Assembly (NCBI RefSeq): GCF_035594125.1
Contig: NC_087192.1
Location: forward strand, 10,392,501-10,456,500
Source: Scylla paramamosain
Taxonomy: Eukaryota > Arthropoda > Malacostraca > Decapoda > Portunidae
DNA: 64,000 nucleotides
Reading direction: 5' to 3'
Numbering within the stretch: position 1 is the stretch's first letter; each line of letters opens with the position of its first letter. The notes under the pieces were generated by a model. It had not been told where the DNA came from and did not search any database. It saw only the letters and a program-made list of their open reading frames with translations. Positions 34,173-47,550 of the stretch are shown here, piece after piece. The translations under genes and the position numbers were made by a program.

Positions 34173-35562
34173 GGCAACAGTAAGGGTGGGGAAGATACTG
34201 GTGGCTATAAAAAAAATACAAATAAGTGAAGAAAACATGTGATGACATTATTTAAGATTTTTTCGTCCTAAGATAATTGATTTAAACTCTTACATTCATT
34301 AATTCAAGTGATAACTTCCGATGTGGTAATGTAAATAAGATTCCGTAACAAAAAAGTGATAGGCCAGTAAAACGAATACGTCTTGCCAAAATACTACATG
34401 AAGTTGTTATTTGTTGGGGTGAAGAGAGGTACTGTGCTGTTCGTTGCATCTTGGTCGCGTCTGAGCAGGTTTCATGCACTTACGTAACTTCCCTCCACGA
34501 ATATTTCTCTTTTTAAATTTCACCAAAAGTAAATCCCTCTAAGATAGAACTCGATCGAGGCTGACATAATCTAATCTACATGACGTGCTACGTCAAGAGG
34601 AACTGATTCTGAGGACATTTTGTGGGTGGAATGACCGCTGGCAGGTCTGTATTTGAGGGAAACTAATGGGTATACAGTGCAGAGGGGCTCACCTCAGTCA
34701 TGCACCGAAAAGATGAGAAAGGCTGAAAAGATGTCCTAGTTGAGTACGTGTATGTTGTGATCACCTCGCTGGTTAGGATGACAAGGCTGCTGCTGCTGAT
34801 AATCGATGAGGTCAAAAAGTAGATGTTGCTATCTTTTCTCCCCCATGGCTTCTAAATGCTCAATCTTTCCACCACTTAAAACACGCGGATCTTTACTCGC
34901 AAACTACTCTGACACATTTCGTTTCGTTCAGTAGTCAACTCTGAACATTATACCGCCTAGATATTAAAAAAAAAAAAAAAAAAAAGCATCTAATGTAATC
35001 CGGTTTCTTTCATATAGGCTCCCATCGAGATTTTGTGCTGTACTTTTAGTGTTGTGAAGTAATGCATGTCGCAAAGAAATGATGCGGTTGAAGTTCAGGG
35101 TATAAGGGACACCATTGACAGCAAAACGAGTGATTGAATGCTTCAAAACTTTTCAGTGCCCGTAGTTATATTTTTACTCTCTAAAACTACCTAGGTTATG
35201 TTATTCAAATAAGAAAACAAGTGCCATATTGTCATTATCAGTCAAAACACCAATTAAATATTTTTTGTCACATGTTGGCAAAGTAACTAAAATGTTATTG
35301 TTATTGCAACCATGAACATCTACAGTTGACGTCAGATTTTAATGCGAGTCTTAAATCACTATGTTACAAGACCAGGAGCTCCACCAAGAGGCTCAGACAG
35401 AGGCACACCGCATTCTTGTACATCCGACACCCAAGCGATCAATGACAAAAGAAGACAGCGATGCGTATTCTTACAACTGCATTATAATTTCCTTTGATAA
35501 ATTTTCATGGTAAAAAGCTGTATGAAATGGGTCATGTTTTTACCATTTTCTTCCTCCCTCCC

Positions 35563-35564
<2 letters not shown>
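34173..35564. other. AT-rich unassigned sequence
   Basis: No gene recognised. A run of about 20 A lies at 34965-34985. Confidence 0.5.
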
Positions 35565-36962
<1,398 letters not shown>

Positions 36963-37022
36963 CATTAATGTATGCATGAATTCTCTATAATTAACATCAA
37001 CCTTCTATGCTTCACGAACCTA

Positions 37023-37024
<2 letters not shown>

Positions 37025-37108
<84 letters not shown>

Positions 37109-37125
37109 TTCTCTCTCTCTCTCTC
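37025..37125. repeat. (CT)n microsatellite
   Basis: About 100 bp of CT with two TTT interruptions near 37101-37110. Confidence 0.95.
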
Positions 37126-37908
37126 GTTTCCATGCTCATATTCCAGAATTCCTGCTCAGATGGAATCACCCGCGGCGACATAAGGGATGGATGGGAGGAG
37201 GACGAGGCTAAAGGGAAAGGGATGAACAGACTCACTTCCAGTTCGCTTCCTCTATTTTTTGCTCCTTTTCACTAGTTCCGCCTTTCCAGTTTGAAGCTCA
37301 GAACTATTTTTGCCTCTCTCTTTGGACTCTTTCGCGCAGGCAATCAAGACTTCATTACGCAAACACTTAGTATGTAAAAAACATTTTGTGTCAAGCTGGG
37401 GGATGGAGTTGTCACTATTTTTATCTTCTTTTCTTATCAGCCCCTTCCTCTGGTATACGAAAATCGTCTTCCCTTCCATGTTTTGGATAATCTCATTCTT
37501 CCCTTGCATCAACACCTACATCGAATTACGCTAAACTGAAACCACCCTCCACCTTTCTTCTAATGCTGTGAGTGGAGCAGCAGATCCACTTTTTCTCCTG
37601 TAGTCGCCTCCGGTCTCCACTCTTATTGACTTTTAATACACATAAAAAAAAAAAAAATAAATAAAAATAAAAATAAATAAATAGAATAAATAAATAAATA
37701 AAAAAATATTTATTTATTCATTTATTTATTTTAATTAAGTCAATAATAATAAAATTAAATGAAAATAAAGAAAGAAAAGATAAAGTGACTGTAAAAAGGG
37801 CATTTCTTATCTCAAGTGAGGGGTTTGATGAAGAAGAGAAGCAACGTCAGCCTTTCCTAACTCCCTCCTGACGATCATGACTCATTGCGAGCACCAAGAC
37901 GCCAGTTT
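37126..37908. other. Unassigned; A/T-rich run at 37645-37775
   Basis: No gene. 37645-37775 is almost only A and T with AAATAAATA repeats and a TTTATTTATT inverted counterpart. Confidence 0.45.
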
Positions 37909-37927
37909 GCTGCTGCTGTTGTTGTTG

Positions 37928-37959
<32 letters not shown>

Positions 37960-38129
37960 GGTGTACATGGTGTTGGTGGTGATGGTGATACTTGTTATTG
38001 TTGTTGTTAGTTTGTTAGTAGTGATTGTTGTTGTTGTTTTAATGATGATGACGATGATGATGATGATTGTGATGATGATGACTGTGATGATGATGATGAT
38101 GATGGTGGTGATGATGATGATAACAATAA

Positions 38130-38161
<32 letters not shown>

Positions 38162-38175
38162 ACAGCAGTTGTTGC

Positions 38176-38247
<72 letters not shown>

Positions 38248-38283
38248 CATTATTATAATCATTATTATTATTTTTATTATTCA
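37909..38283. repeat. Mosaic trinucleotide microsatellite
   Basis: Successive CTG/TTG, GGT, GAT/GAC, CAG/CAA and long TTA blocks, each grading into the next by single-base changes. All frames are open by composition. Confidence 0.92.
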
Positions 38284-38397
38284 GTAATGATACGTTTGTA
38301 ACTTCCGTATGTCACACCTTGGTATCATTACCTAGATATACATTTTTACCAAATGCTCTACACCTCCTGATCCTCCTCTTCTTCCTCCTCCTCCTCC

Positions 38398-38790
38398 TCG
38401 ACTAACTGACTGACTTACTCAATGACACTGAGCGATTGATTCACTCACTCACTCACTGACTCACACTCACCGACCGACTCACTTAATGACTGACTCACTG
38501 ACTCAGTAACTGATTCACTAAATGACAGACTGACTCACTGAATGACTCACTGACTTACTCGCTGACTGACTCACTGAATGACTAACTGACTGACTAAATG
38601 ACTGATTCACCGACTCACTGACTGACTGACTGACCACTCACTGACTGATTGATTAACTGACTGACTCACTGACTGACTGATTCACTGACTCACTAACTGA
38701 CTTACTGACTCACTGATTCACTGACTCACTGACTGATTCACTGTCTGCCTGACTCACTCACTGGCTCATTGATTGCCTCACTGACAGATT
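38398..38790. repeat. Degenerate (ACTG)n tetranucleotide block
   Basis: About 390 bp in 4-bp register of ACTG/ACTC/AATG/ATTG variants. It lies just before the telomere-like block. Confidence 0.85.
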
Positions 38791-38828
38791 GAGATTTGGT
38801 CGTGATGTTGGTGGTGTGACGTGAGGGA

Positions 38829-39388
38829 GGTTAGGTCAGATTAGGTAAGGTGACTCAAACTCACCTAACATTACTCTACCTAACCTAACCTAACCTCACC
38901 TGACCTAATCTGACGTCACCTCACGTAATCTCACCTGAGCTAATGTAACCTAACCTCACCCACCTAACCTAATCTCACTTCACCTAACCTCACCTCACCT
39001 CACCAAACTTTATCTCACCTCACGTAACTTCACTTAATTTAACCTTACATCACCTCACGTAAACTCACCTCAACTAACCTAACCTTACCTAATCTAACCG
39101 TACCTAACCTAATCTCACTTCACCTAAACTAACCTAACGCCATTTCATCGAACCTAACCTAACCTCATTCCACCTAACCTCACCTCAACTAACCTCAACT
39201 AATTTAACTGCACTTCATCTCATCTCACCTTACGTAACATCAATTAACCTAACCTCATTTCACCTAAACTAACCGAACCCACCTAACTTCACCTAATTTA
39301 ATATAACCTCACCTCACCTAACCTTACCCCAACTAATCTAACCTAACTTCACCCAATCCAACCTCACCACACCTTACGTAACCTATCA
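38829..39388. repeat. Degenerate telomere-type CCTAA repeats, head-to-head
   Basis: From about 38862 the plus strand is dominated by CCTAA and variants CCTCA, CCTAC and CTTAA, in 5-bp register for over 500 bp. CCTAA is the C-strand of the arthropod telomere repeat TTAGG. Just before it, 38829-38852 reads GGTTAGGTCAGATTAGGTAAGG, the G-strand orientation, so the block switches orientation once. The decay is heavy, so this is either an old interstitial telomere tract or a pentanucleotide satellite that happens to match. Confidence 0.75.
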
Positions 39389-39390
39389 TT

Positions 39391-39447
<57 letters not shown>

Positions 39448-39487
39448 ATCATCATCATCATCATCATCACCATCACCATCACCATCA
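39389..39487. repeat. (GTT)n/(ATC)n microsatellite
   Basis: About 58 bp of GTT followed by about 40 bp of ATC/ACC. Confidence 0.95.
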
Positions 39488-39735
39488 TTCTCGTTTGCAT
39501 GATTCAGTCGCATTTAAAGTTGCATTGAAAAAGTGACTCTTTACATACGTAGTTAATTGTTTGATATAGACTCCAGTTCATACTGGTTCTTGCATTCTAT
39601 TTCCATTAAGATGCCTTCAAAAAACGAAGGGAACGAAAGTCATTTTCTTCAGGAAAAAAAAAAAAAAGAAAAAAAATATACCTCACATTTTTGGCTACAT
39701 TTCTTGAAGTGCGGCTGAGATAAACTGGCATCTAA

Positions 39736-39737
<2 letters not shown>

Positions 39738-39771
<34 letters not shown>

Positions 39772-39776
39772 TATGA

Positions 39777-39840
<64 letters not shown>

Positions 39841-39955
39841 CATCATTATTATTGTTATTATTATTATTGTTACTATTATCATTGGCACTATTATAACTAT
39901 TATTATTGTTATTAATGTTATTATTATTATATTTACTACTACTGCTACTACTAAT
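39738..39955. repeat. (CA)n and (ATT)n microsatellites
   Basis: About 31 bp of CA, then about 175 bp of ATT with GTT/ATC variants. Confidence 0.95.
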
Positions 39956-40096
39956 TCTGCATCATTATTATCCCGTTTCTGTACGGGGTCGTTGTTTTTG
40001 ATGAGTCTCCTCCATATAACCCTGTCCTCTGCCACTTCAAGGTCCAAGTTCTTCTCCCTGCCTTCTGCCACAATACAGTCCTTCCATCTCATCCTA

Positions 40097-40098
<2 letters not shown>

Positions 40099-40133
<35 letters not shown>

Positions 40134-40144
40134 GTATTGTTATG

Positions 40145-40214
<70 letters not shown>

Positions 40215-40215
40215 T
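40099..40215. repeat. (CTA)n and (TTA)n microsatellites
   Basis: About 35 bp of CTA and about 70 bp of TTA separated by a short spacer. Confidence 0.95.
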
Positions 40216-40373
40216 GTTTACTTATATGCCTTGAGTTACTCCATAACAAATGTAATTGCTTTTTTCAACATATAAGTTTGTGATCATAACACTTGTAACA
40301 CGTCAATGATATCTATATCATAAATTGTCTGTCCAGGAACTGAAGCTCGACAGATCGTAGCTATTGTACTGAG

Positions 40374-40448
40374 CTTTGTAAACAAGTATGTATGTAGCAT
40401 GATTATAATAGCAATACACTTTCCTTACTTACTTACTTATTTACTTAC

Positions 40449-40479
<31 letters not shown>

Positions 40480-40637
40480 ACAGCAGCAGCAAAAAGAGAG
40501 CTTTGTAAACAAGTATGTATATACCATGACTGTAATAGCAATAAACTTTCCCTACTTACTTACACACACATACACACACACACACACACACAGCAGCAAC
40601 AGCAGCAGCAGAAACAGCAGCAGCAGCAGCAGCAGCA

Positions 40638-40706
<69 letters not shown>
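40374..40706. repeat. ~125-bp tandem duplication with CA, CAG and GA tails
   Basis: The unit GCTTTGTAAACAAGTATGTAT..TTACTTAC-(CA)n-(CAG)n occurs at 40374-40498 and again at 40499-40640 with a few substitutions. The second copy carries a longer CAG run and then about 66 bp of GA. Confidence 0.85.
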
Positions 40707-40709
<3 letters not shown>

Positions 40710-41595
40710 TTTAAGTTCCAGCAGTACTCGCGTGTTCCTGGATGGCGGTTAAAGCACTACATAGGTATGCTGCACGTCGACTTTAGTGGCGCGGACCAAT
40801 GACGAACCCCATGAATATATACTGTAGCACTCCCCGGAATATATTGAAGGAGGGCGCACCAAATAACTACATGTCATTACAAAATATGCGGCAAAAGGGT
40901 GATATAATTGCCGCAGCCTCATGTCATTCCAAAATAATGAGAACTTTGTAAAACTCATATCGAGGCAATAAAATTATGAATGTGTCGTCATTCTTATCAC
41001 ATAAATTCAAATCCATGAGTACAGACACTGGAAGAAACTTGATTTGTATATCTATTTACTTTTTTTCTTTCTTTCTATTTTTATCCATAGTTCCCACCGT
41101 CCGACTACCAGTAAGAGGCAATGCCAATGGTGGTGTTCTCCAAGTCCAACCAACCTACGTATTGTTATGGTAATGATAACAAAGAATATGTACAAAAATA
41201 TAAAAGGTCTCCTGAGAAAATTTCTGCTACCAGACCTAATTAGCAAACACGGTAAGGTTTGCTCAGTTTAGAGTGAAGGCTATCGGAAGGCTATGTTTTC
41301 TGCCACAGTTACACATGTCTCCCTGTCAACATATCGAGTCGAAACATATCAACAATGCATTGTAGGGATGATAACAAAAACTGTCGGGAAGAATGGGAAA
41401 ACGGTTGTGCTTCTGGACGTGTTGGGAATATTTGGAGTCAAATGACCGTCGTGCTATAAACTATAAATGTAAACTGAATATAAACTATTGTACTTTATGA
41501 GACAAATTGTCAACTACAAAAAAAAAAAAAAAAACGTAGTACATATGCGATTGTTCTAGTAAACAGGCCAAAAGCCTGAGACAGTAGGGAAGATG
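40707..41595. other. Unassigned sequence
   Basis: No gene or repeat named; a 17-base A run lies at 41518-41534. Confidence 0.45.
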
Positions 41596-42050
41596 GCGGC
41601 GATATAAGCAGTCTGGGGCAGTCAGGCAAGCAGGAAGGGAAGCGACCCGAAAGTTTGACCAGAAAACAGCTGCAGCAGGAGCAGGCTCTTGAGTAATGGC
41701 AGCAATACTAGCTGGCAGAATACACAAAAACCAACAGGAACAAGCAGGCGCAGAGTAGTATAAGCTGACCGGAGCCCAAGCTAACAAGGGCAGGCAGGCA
41801 GGAGACAAAGCTTGACCAAAAAGCCCAGAAGTCGTGCAGATGTGAAGAATGGCAGCTGCAAAATCCAAAAATCACATAAGCAGACAAGTACAGCAGCAAA
41901 GCAGTCAATATGGTAGCAGTACGGGAGCACAAACTGACAAGGACAGGAAGGCGGTTGTGAAGTCCAAAAGTCGCATAAGAAGCAGACTGGAATAGTAACA
42001 AAGTAGTCAGCGGGTAGAAGGATGGGAGCACAAGAGTAAGTTTTGGGACG
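41596..42050. repeat. Degenerate minisatellite, ~110-bp unit
   Basis: Motifs such as GGAGCACAAACTGACAAGG, CCAAAAGTCGCATAAG and GCAGTCA..GTAGCAG recur about four times at roughly 100-120-bp spacing with heavy divergence. Minus-strand frames across it (41485-41868, 41708-42067) are repeat products. Confidence 0.6.
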
Positions 42051-42221
42051 GTTTCCAAGGCAATCAAGAATGTGGGTAAGCGCTACACCAGTTGTTTAGG
42101 ACATACAGTTTAGCAGAGTTGGTTTGTCCATCGTGATTGTCCCTTAAAAAAAAAAAAAAATGCCAAAGATAATAAACATTAAAATTTCGAAGTGTAGAGA
42201 TTTTTCTATTTGAAATTGGCA

Positions 42222-42298
42222 CTCAGGATGTTTTTTTTTTTTGTTCTTTTTGTTGTCCTTGGCCAGTACTCCTCTATCATAAAAAAAAAAAAAAAAAC
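42222..42298 (+). mobile_element. LINE family 1 3'-tail fragment
   Basis: Only the last ~75 bp of the family: a T run, TTTTTGTTGTCCTTGGCCAG, then CTCCTCTATCAT and a 17-base A tail. A very short 5'-truncated insertion. A (TAA)n microsatellite starts about 40 bp downstream. Confidence 0.8.
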
Positions 42299-42337
42299 AG
42301 TAAGACATAATTAAATTTTACATCGTCAGAGAAGTTA

Positions 42338-42343
42338 ATAATT

Positions 42344-42437
<94 letters not shown>
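42338..42437. repeat. (TAA)n microsatellite
   Basis: About 100 bp of TAA. Confidence 0.97.
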
Positions 42438-42441
<4 letters not shown>

Positions 42442-42670
42442 GAACAGCACGGATAAGTTTGGCAAGATACTGAAATTGACGTCTTACTGAGGTGGTGGAA
42501 GATTTACATATTAATGGTAATAACTTTGACTATAATGAGGATAGCAATACATACTAACAAAATAAAGCAGCGTTAACTAATTACTGTTGCAACAACAAAA
42601 TGAGTGAGGAATACTTATAAACGTGGTGATGTAAAATGGAGCACAGTCAAATCACACACACCTTGGACAG

Positions 42671-43566
<896 letters not shown>

Positions 43567-43567
43567 A

Positions 43568-43744
<177 letters not shown>

Positions 43745-44159
43745 TTATCAAACAAACTAATAAAATATTATGAACATTTTTAGCCATCATCATCAAGAAG
43801 AGAGCAAGAAATATGGCAAAACGAGCTAAATACTATGCACACTATCTCGGGTCTGGGATGTATCATCACCTTGGGACGAATACTATTTTTTTTTTACCTT
43901 TATATGACCATATAAAGGTGGAGGCAATAGACACCTGCTGAAACGATAATTACTCCCAGTGAGGTCTAAAGCACTGTTCAGGGGCTGCTGTGAACTTATC
44001 ATTAAGCCCAGCTATAACCTCAGTGAACGTTTCCCTTTGTGTCTCACAACACAAAGGGGCGTTCACAGCCTGCCCTCTAAAGACAACTCTCTTCCTCCAC
44101 ACAAAACTACAAGGAACTAATAACACACACACCCTTCACTCAAAAATTTTAAAATCATT

Positions 44160-44627
44160 ATGGCGACTCCTACACCAGCCTCGGAGTCCCCATCTGGGGA
44201 GAAGACCATAAATGTCCCCAGGTCGGACTGCCTTTCTGTCGACGACCCTAAGTGTCTTGACATCTCCCTCAACTTTTTCTTCATTAACTTCTGCAACATT
44301 CGCGGTCTAAGATCTAATTTTCAATCTGTAGAACACCACCTCTCCTCTTCTAAACCTCATCTTCTTTTCCTCACTGAAAAGCTCACTGAAAAAACACAGG
44401 TGTCTCAGGCAACTGACAGTAGCCCATTTTCTGTTCCCTCCTACTTTCTCTATTCTCATTTTCGATCCAAAGCTGGATGCTGCGTTTATGTGCGCAATGA
44501 CTTAACCTGCTCTCGTGCCCACGCTCTTGAATCTTCCGAGTTTTCCACCATCTGGCTACGACTACAGAGTCACTCTCATACTAAATTTATCTGTGCTGTA
44601 TATCTCTCACCTAACTCCTCTGACTAA
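44160..44627 (+). pseudogene. LINE family 1 copy D, endonuclease N-terminal part
   Basis: 155 codons start at the family ATG. APE-type motifs are NFCNIRGLRSNF and LLFLTEK, with a 12-nt in-frame duplication (LTEKLTEK) not present in copy B right after the catalytic glutamate region. It ends in TAA at 44625-44627, where other copies read TAT (tyrosine of SDYKKF). The same frame continues downstream. Confidence 0.8.
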
Positions 44628-44807
44628 AAGAAATTCTTCGACTACTTAACTTCCAAAGTGGAGCACATTCTGACCCTCTTCCCTTTTGCAGAGATCTCTA
44701 TTCTTGGAGACTTCAGTGTTCACCACCAGCTTTGGCTTTCCTCTCCTTTCACTGACCATCCTGGTGAATGAGCCTACAACTTTGCTATCCTCCATGATCT
44801 AGAGCAA

Positions 44808-45932
44808 TTGGTGCAACACCCTAATCGTATTCCTGACCGTCTTGGTGATACGCCCAACATTCTTGACCTTTTCCTGACCTCTAATCCTTCTGCTTATGCT
44901 GTCACCCTTTCTTCTCCGTTGGGCTCCTCCGATCACAATCTCATATCTTTATCTTGTCCTATCGCTCCAATCCCTCCTCAGGATCCCCCTAAGCGAAGGT
45001 GCCTCTGGCGTTTTGCCTCTGCTAGTTGGGGGGACCTGAGGAGGTATTTTTCTGATTTTCCTTGGAATGACTACTGCTTCTGTGTCAGAGACCCGTCTTT
45101 GTGTGCTGAGCGCATAACAGAGGTGATAGTGTCTGACATGGAGGCGTACATTCCTCACTCTTTTTCTCGTCCTAAACCTTCTAAACCTTGGTTTAACACA
45201 GCTTGTTCTCGTGCTATACATGATAGAGAGGTGGCCCACAAAAGGTACTTAAGCCTTCCATCACCAGAATCTCATGCACTTTATATTTCTGCCCGGAACC
45301 ATGCCAAGTCTGTTCTTCAACTAGCCAAAAACTCCTTCATTAACAGAAAATGTCAAAACCTTTCAAGATCTAACTTCCTTCGTGACTTCTGGCATCTAGC
45401 CAAAAATATCTCCAATAACTTTGCTTCTTCTTCTTTCCCTCCTCTATTTCAACCAGATGGCACCACTGCTATCACATCTATTTCTAGAGCTGAACTCTTC
45501 GCTCAAACCTTTGCTAAAAACTCTACCTTGGACGATTCTGGGTTTGTTCCTCCCTCTCCTCCACCCTCTGATTACTTCATGCCACCTATTAAAATTCTTT
45601 GCAATGATGTTTTCCATGTCCTCGCTGGCCTAAACTCTCGGAAGGCTTATGGACCTGATGGGATCCCTCCTATTGTTCTCCGAAACTGTGCCTCCGTGCT
45701 TGCACCTTGCCTAGTCAAACTCTTTCAGCTCTGTCTGTCAACATCTACCTTTCCTTCTTGCTGGAAGTTTGCCTACATTCAGCCTGTTCCTAAAAAGGGT
45801 GACCGTTCTAATCCCTCAAACTACTGTCCTATTGCTTTAATTTCCTGCCTGTCTAAAGTTTTTGAATCCATCCTCAACAGGAAGATTCTTAAATATCTAT
45901 CACTTCACAACCTTCTATCTGATCGCCAGTAG
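44808..45932 (+). pseudogene. LINE family 1 copy D, endonuclease C-term and RT fingers
   Basis: 374 codons in the same frame as 44160-44627, opened at an internal methionine after TGA 44769. It carries [13 protein letters not shown] and SSDHNLISL (endonuclease), the linker ([22 protein letters not shown]), and RT finger blocks [32 protein letters not shown] and [14 protein letters not shown]. Here the codon at 45741 is TCA where copy B has TGA. It ends by the deletion junction reading GATCGCCAGTAG. Motifs A, B and C of RT are absent. Confidence 0.82.
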
Positions 45933-46510
45933 GTGTTCTGAGACGTCCCCGCCAGTTTTTTTTCATCCCCCCAGCTGCTAACTCAGTACAAGGGCCTTAT
46001 CCGTCCATGTATGGAGTATGCTTCACATGTCTGGGGGGGTTCCACTCATACTGCTCTTCTAGACAGGGTGGAATGAAAAGCTTTTCGTCTCATCAACTCC
46101 TCTCCTCTAACTGACTCTCTTCAGCCTCTCTCTCACCGCCGTAATGTTGCATATCTAGGTGTCTTCTACCGCTATTTTCATGCTAACTGCTCTTCTGATC
46201 TCGCTAACTGCATGCCTCCCCTCCTCCCGTAGCCTCGCTGCACAAGACTTTCTTCTTTCTCTCATCCCTATTCTGTCCACCTCTCTAACGCAAGAGTTGA
46301 CTAGTATTCTCAATCATTCATCCCTTTTTCTGGTAAACTCTGGAACTCCCTGCCTGCTTCTGTATTTCCGCCTTCCTATGACTTGAATTCCTTCAAGAGG
46401 GAGGTTTCAAGAAACTTATTCGTCAATTTTTGACCACTGCTTTGACCCTTTTATGGGACTGGCATTTCAGTGGGTATATTTTTTTATTGGATTTTTGTTG
46501 CCCTTGGCAA

Positions 46511-47246
46511 CAATTAACATACCCGTATATAAATCTTGGCACATATGAAAGAAACAACCATGTTTTGATACCAAATCTTAGCGAGATACTGATGAAGATT
46601 GTTGACATTTTGTCTCCCAACATCTTCCCTGAGCTGCCACTTTTCTGTTTACATTGTGCCTCCCAATGTCTTCCCTGTGTTTCACGCTCTGGTTTTTCTT
46701 TCCTGATATGTTCGTGCAATCAACCACAACACATGTATAGTCTGCAGTTTTACAACAGCATTGCAAACTTTTATCTCCCGCCTCGGGTTTGTTGAGTGTT
46801 TTGGAGAAATCAGCGTGTCTGATGTCGGTCAGTTCTTTCGTCTCCGTACGATTTCGGCAGTCAAAATATCCTGTCAGCACAAATAATACTTGTTTGACTC
46901 TTTTGGGGATTTGCGAGATAAAATATTATTCCCTGTAGAAACCAGTGGGAAATATTTTAAACTAAATATTTAGCAGGAGACTAGAAATAAATGTGAAAAC
47001 AATGAGAGCTTAGTTGCGAATATTTAGCTTATAATAACTGTTCTATAGAATGTGCATCACCAGATCCCGTGGATAGTGTAAGCATAAACACTTAGGATCA
47101 ATGTTTTGTAGCATTTAAGTACAGTGCATTAAGATGTATCACGAGAGACGGTTTTAGAATGTGCTTCTCCGGAGAATTGTGGGAGCGTTGACCAACCCTT
47201 ACATTAAAGCAGTCGGCGATCACAAGCAGCTCAGCCTATAGCGAAC
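46511..47246. other. Unassigned sequence between LINE copies
   Basis: No gene supported; a loosely repeated TGTCTCCCAACATCTTCCCTG / TGCCTCCCAATGTCTTCCCTG pair is seen at 46608-46680. Confidence 0.45.
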
Positions 47247-47550
47247 ACCCTGATTACTCCCAGTGAGGTCTAAAGCACTGGACCAGGGAAAGCTGCGAAC
47301 TTATCATTAACCCAGCTGTGACCTCCCTGAACGTTTCTCTGTGTTTCACAACACAAGGGGGCAATCACAGCCTGCCGTGTAAAGACGACCCTCTTCTTTC
47401 ACACAAAACTACATGCACCTAATTACACACACAACCTTCACTCAAAATTCAAAATCGGTATGGCGACTCTTATACCAGCCTCGGAGTCCTCATCCGGGGA
47501 GGGGACAAAAATTTCCTTAGGTCGAACTGCGGTTCTGGTACCGACCATAA
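47247..47550 (+). mobile_element. LINE family 1 copy H, left part (5' end)
   Basis: The family 5' UTR (ATTACTCCCAGTGAGGTCTAAAGC onward), the family start ATGGCGACTCTTATACC at 47460 and the first ~30 codons. At ACCATAAG (family ACCCTAAG) it is cut by the TIR element T1. The rest of what appears to be the same LINE copy resumes at 53889. Divergence from copies B and D is clearly greater than between B and D. Confidence 0.85.

Larger units (their letters stand above)
43920..46510 (+). mobile_element. LINE family 1 copy D, internally deleted
   Basis: A copy with the family 5' end (GGAGGCAATAGACACC) and a more complete 5' UTR than copy B. Copy B lacks about 50 bp around its 15584. The frame from ATG 44160 is broken only by two nonsense codons, TAA 44625-44627 and TGA 44769-44771, until 45932. 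There it jumps from the RT finger region (SDRQ) to the C-terminal domain. Compared with copy B, 700 bp (17431-18130 equivalents) carrying the RT catalytic core are missing. The 3' end stops at CCCTTGGCAA without an A tail. By eye very similar to copy B, so both are young. Confidence 0.92.

Noticed and set aside
38398..38790. A possible CRISPR-like or regularly spaced array
   Set aside because: The repeats are contiguous 4-mers without spacers, in a eukaryotic setting.
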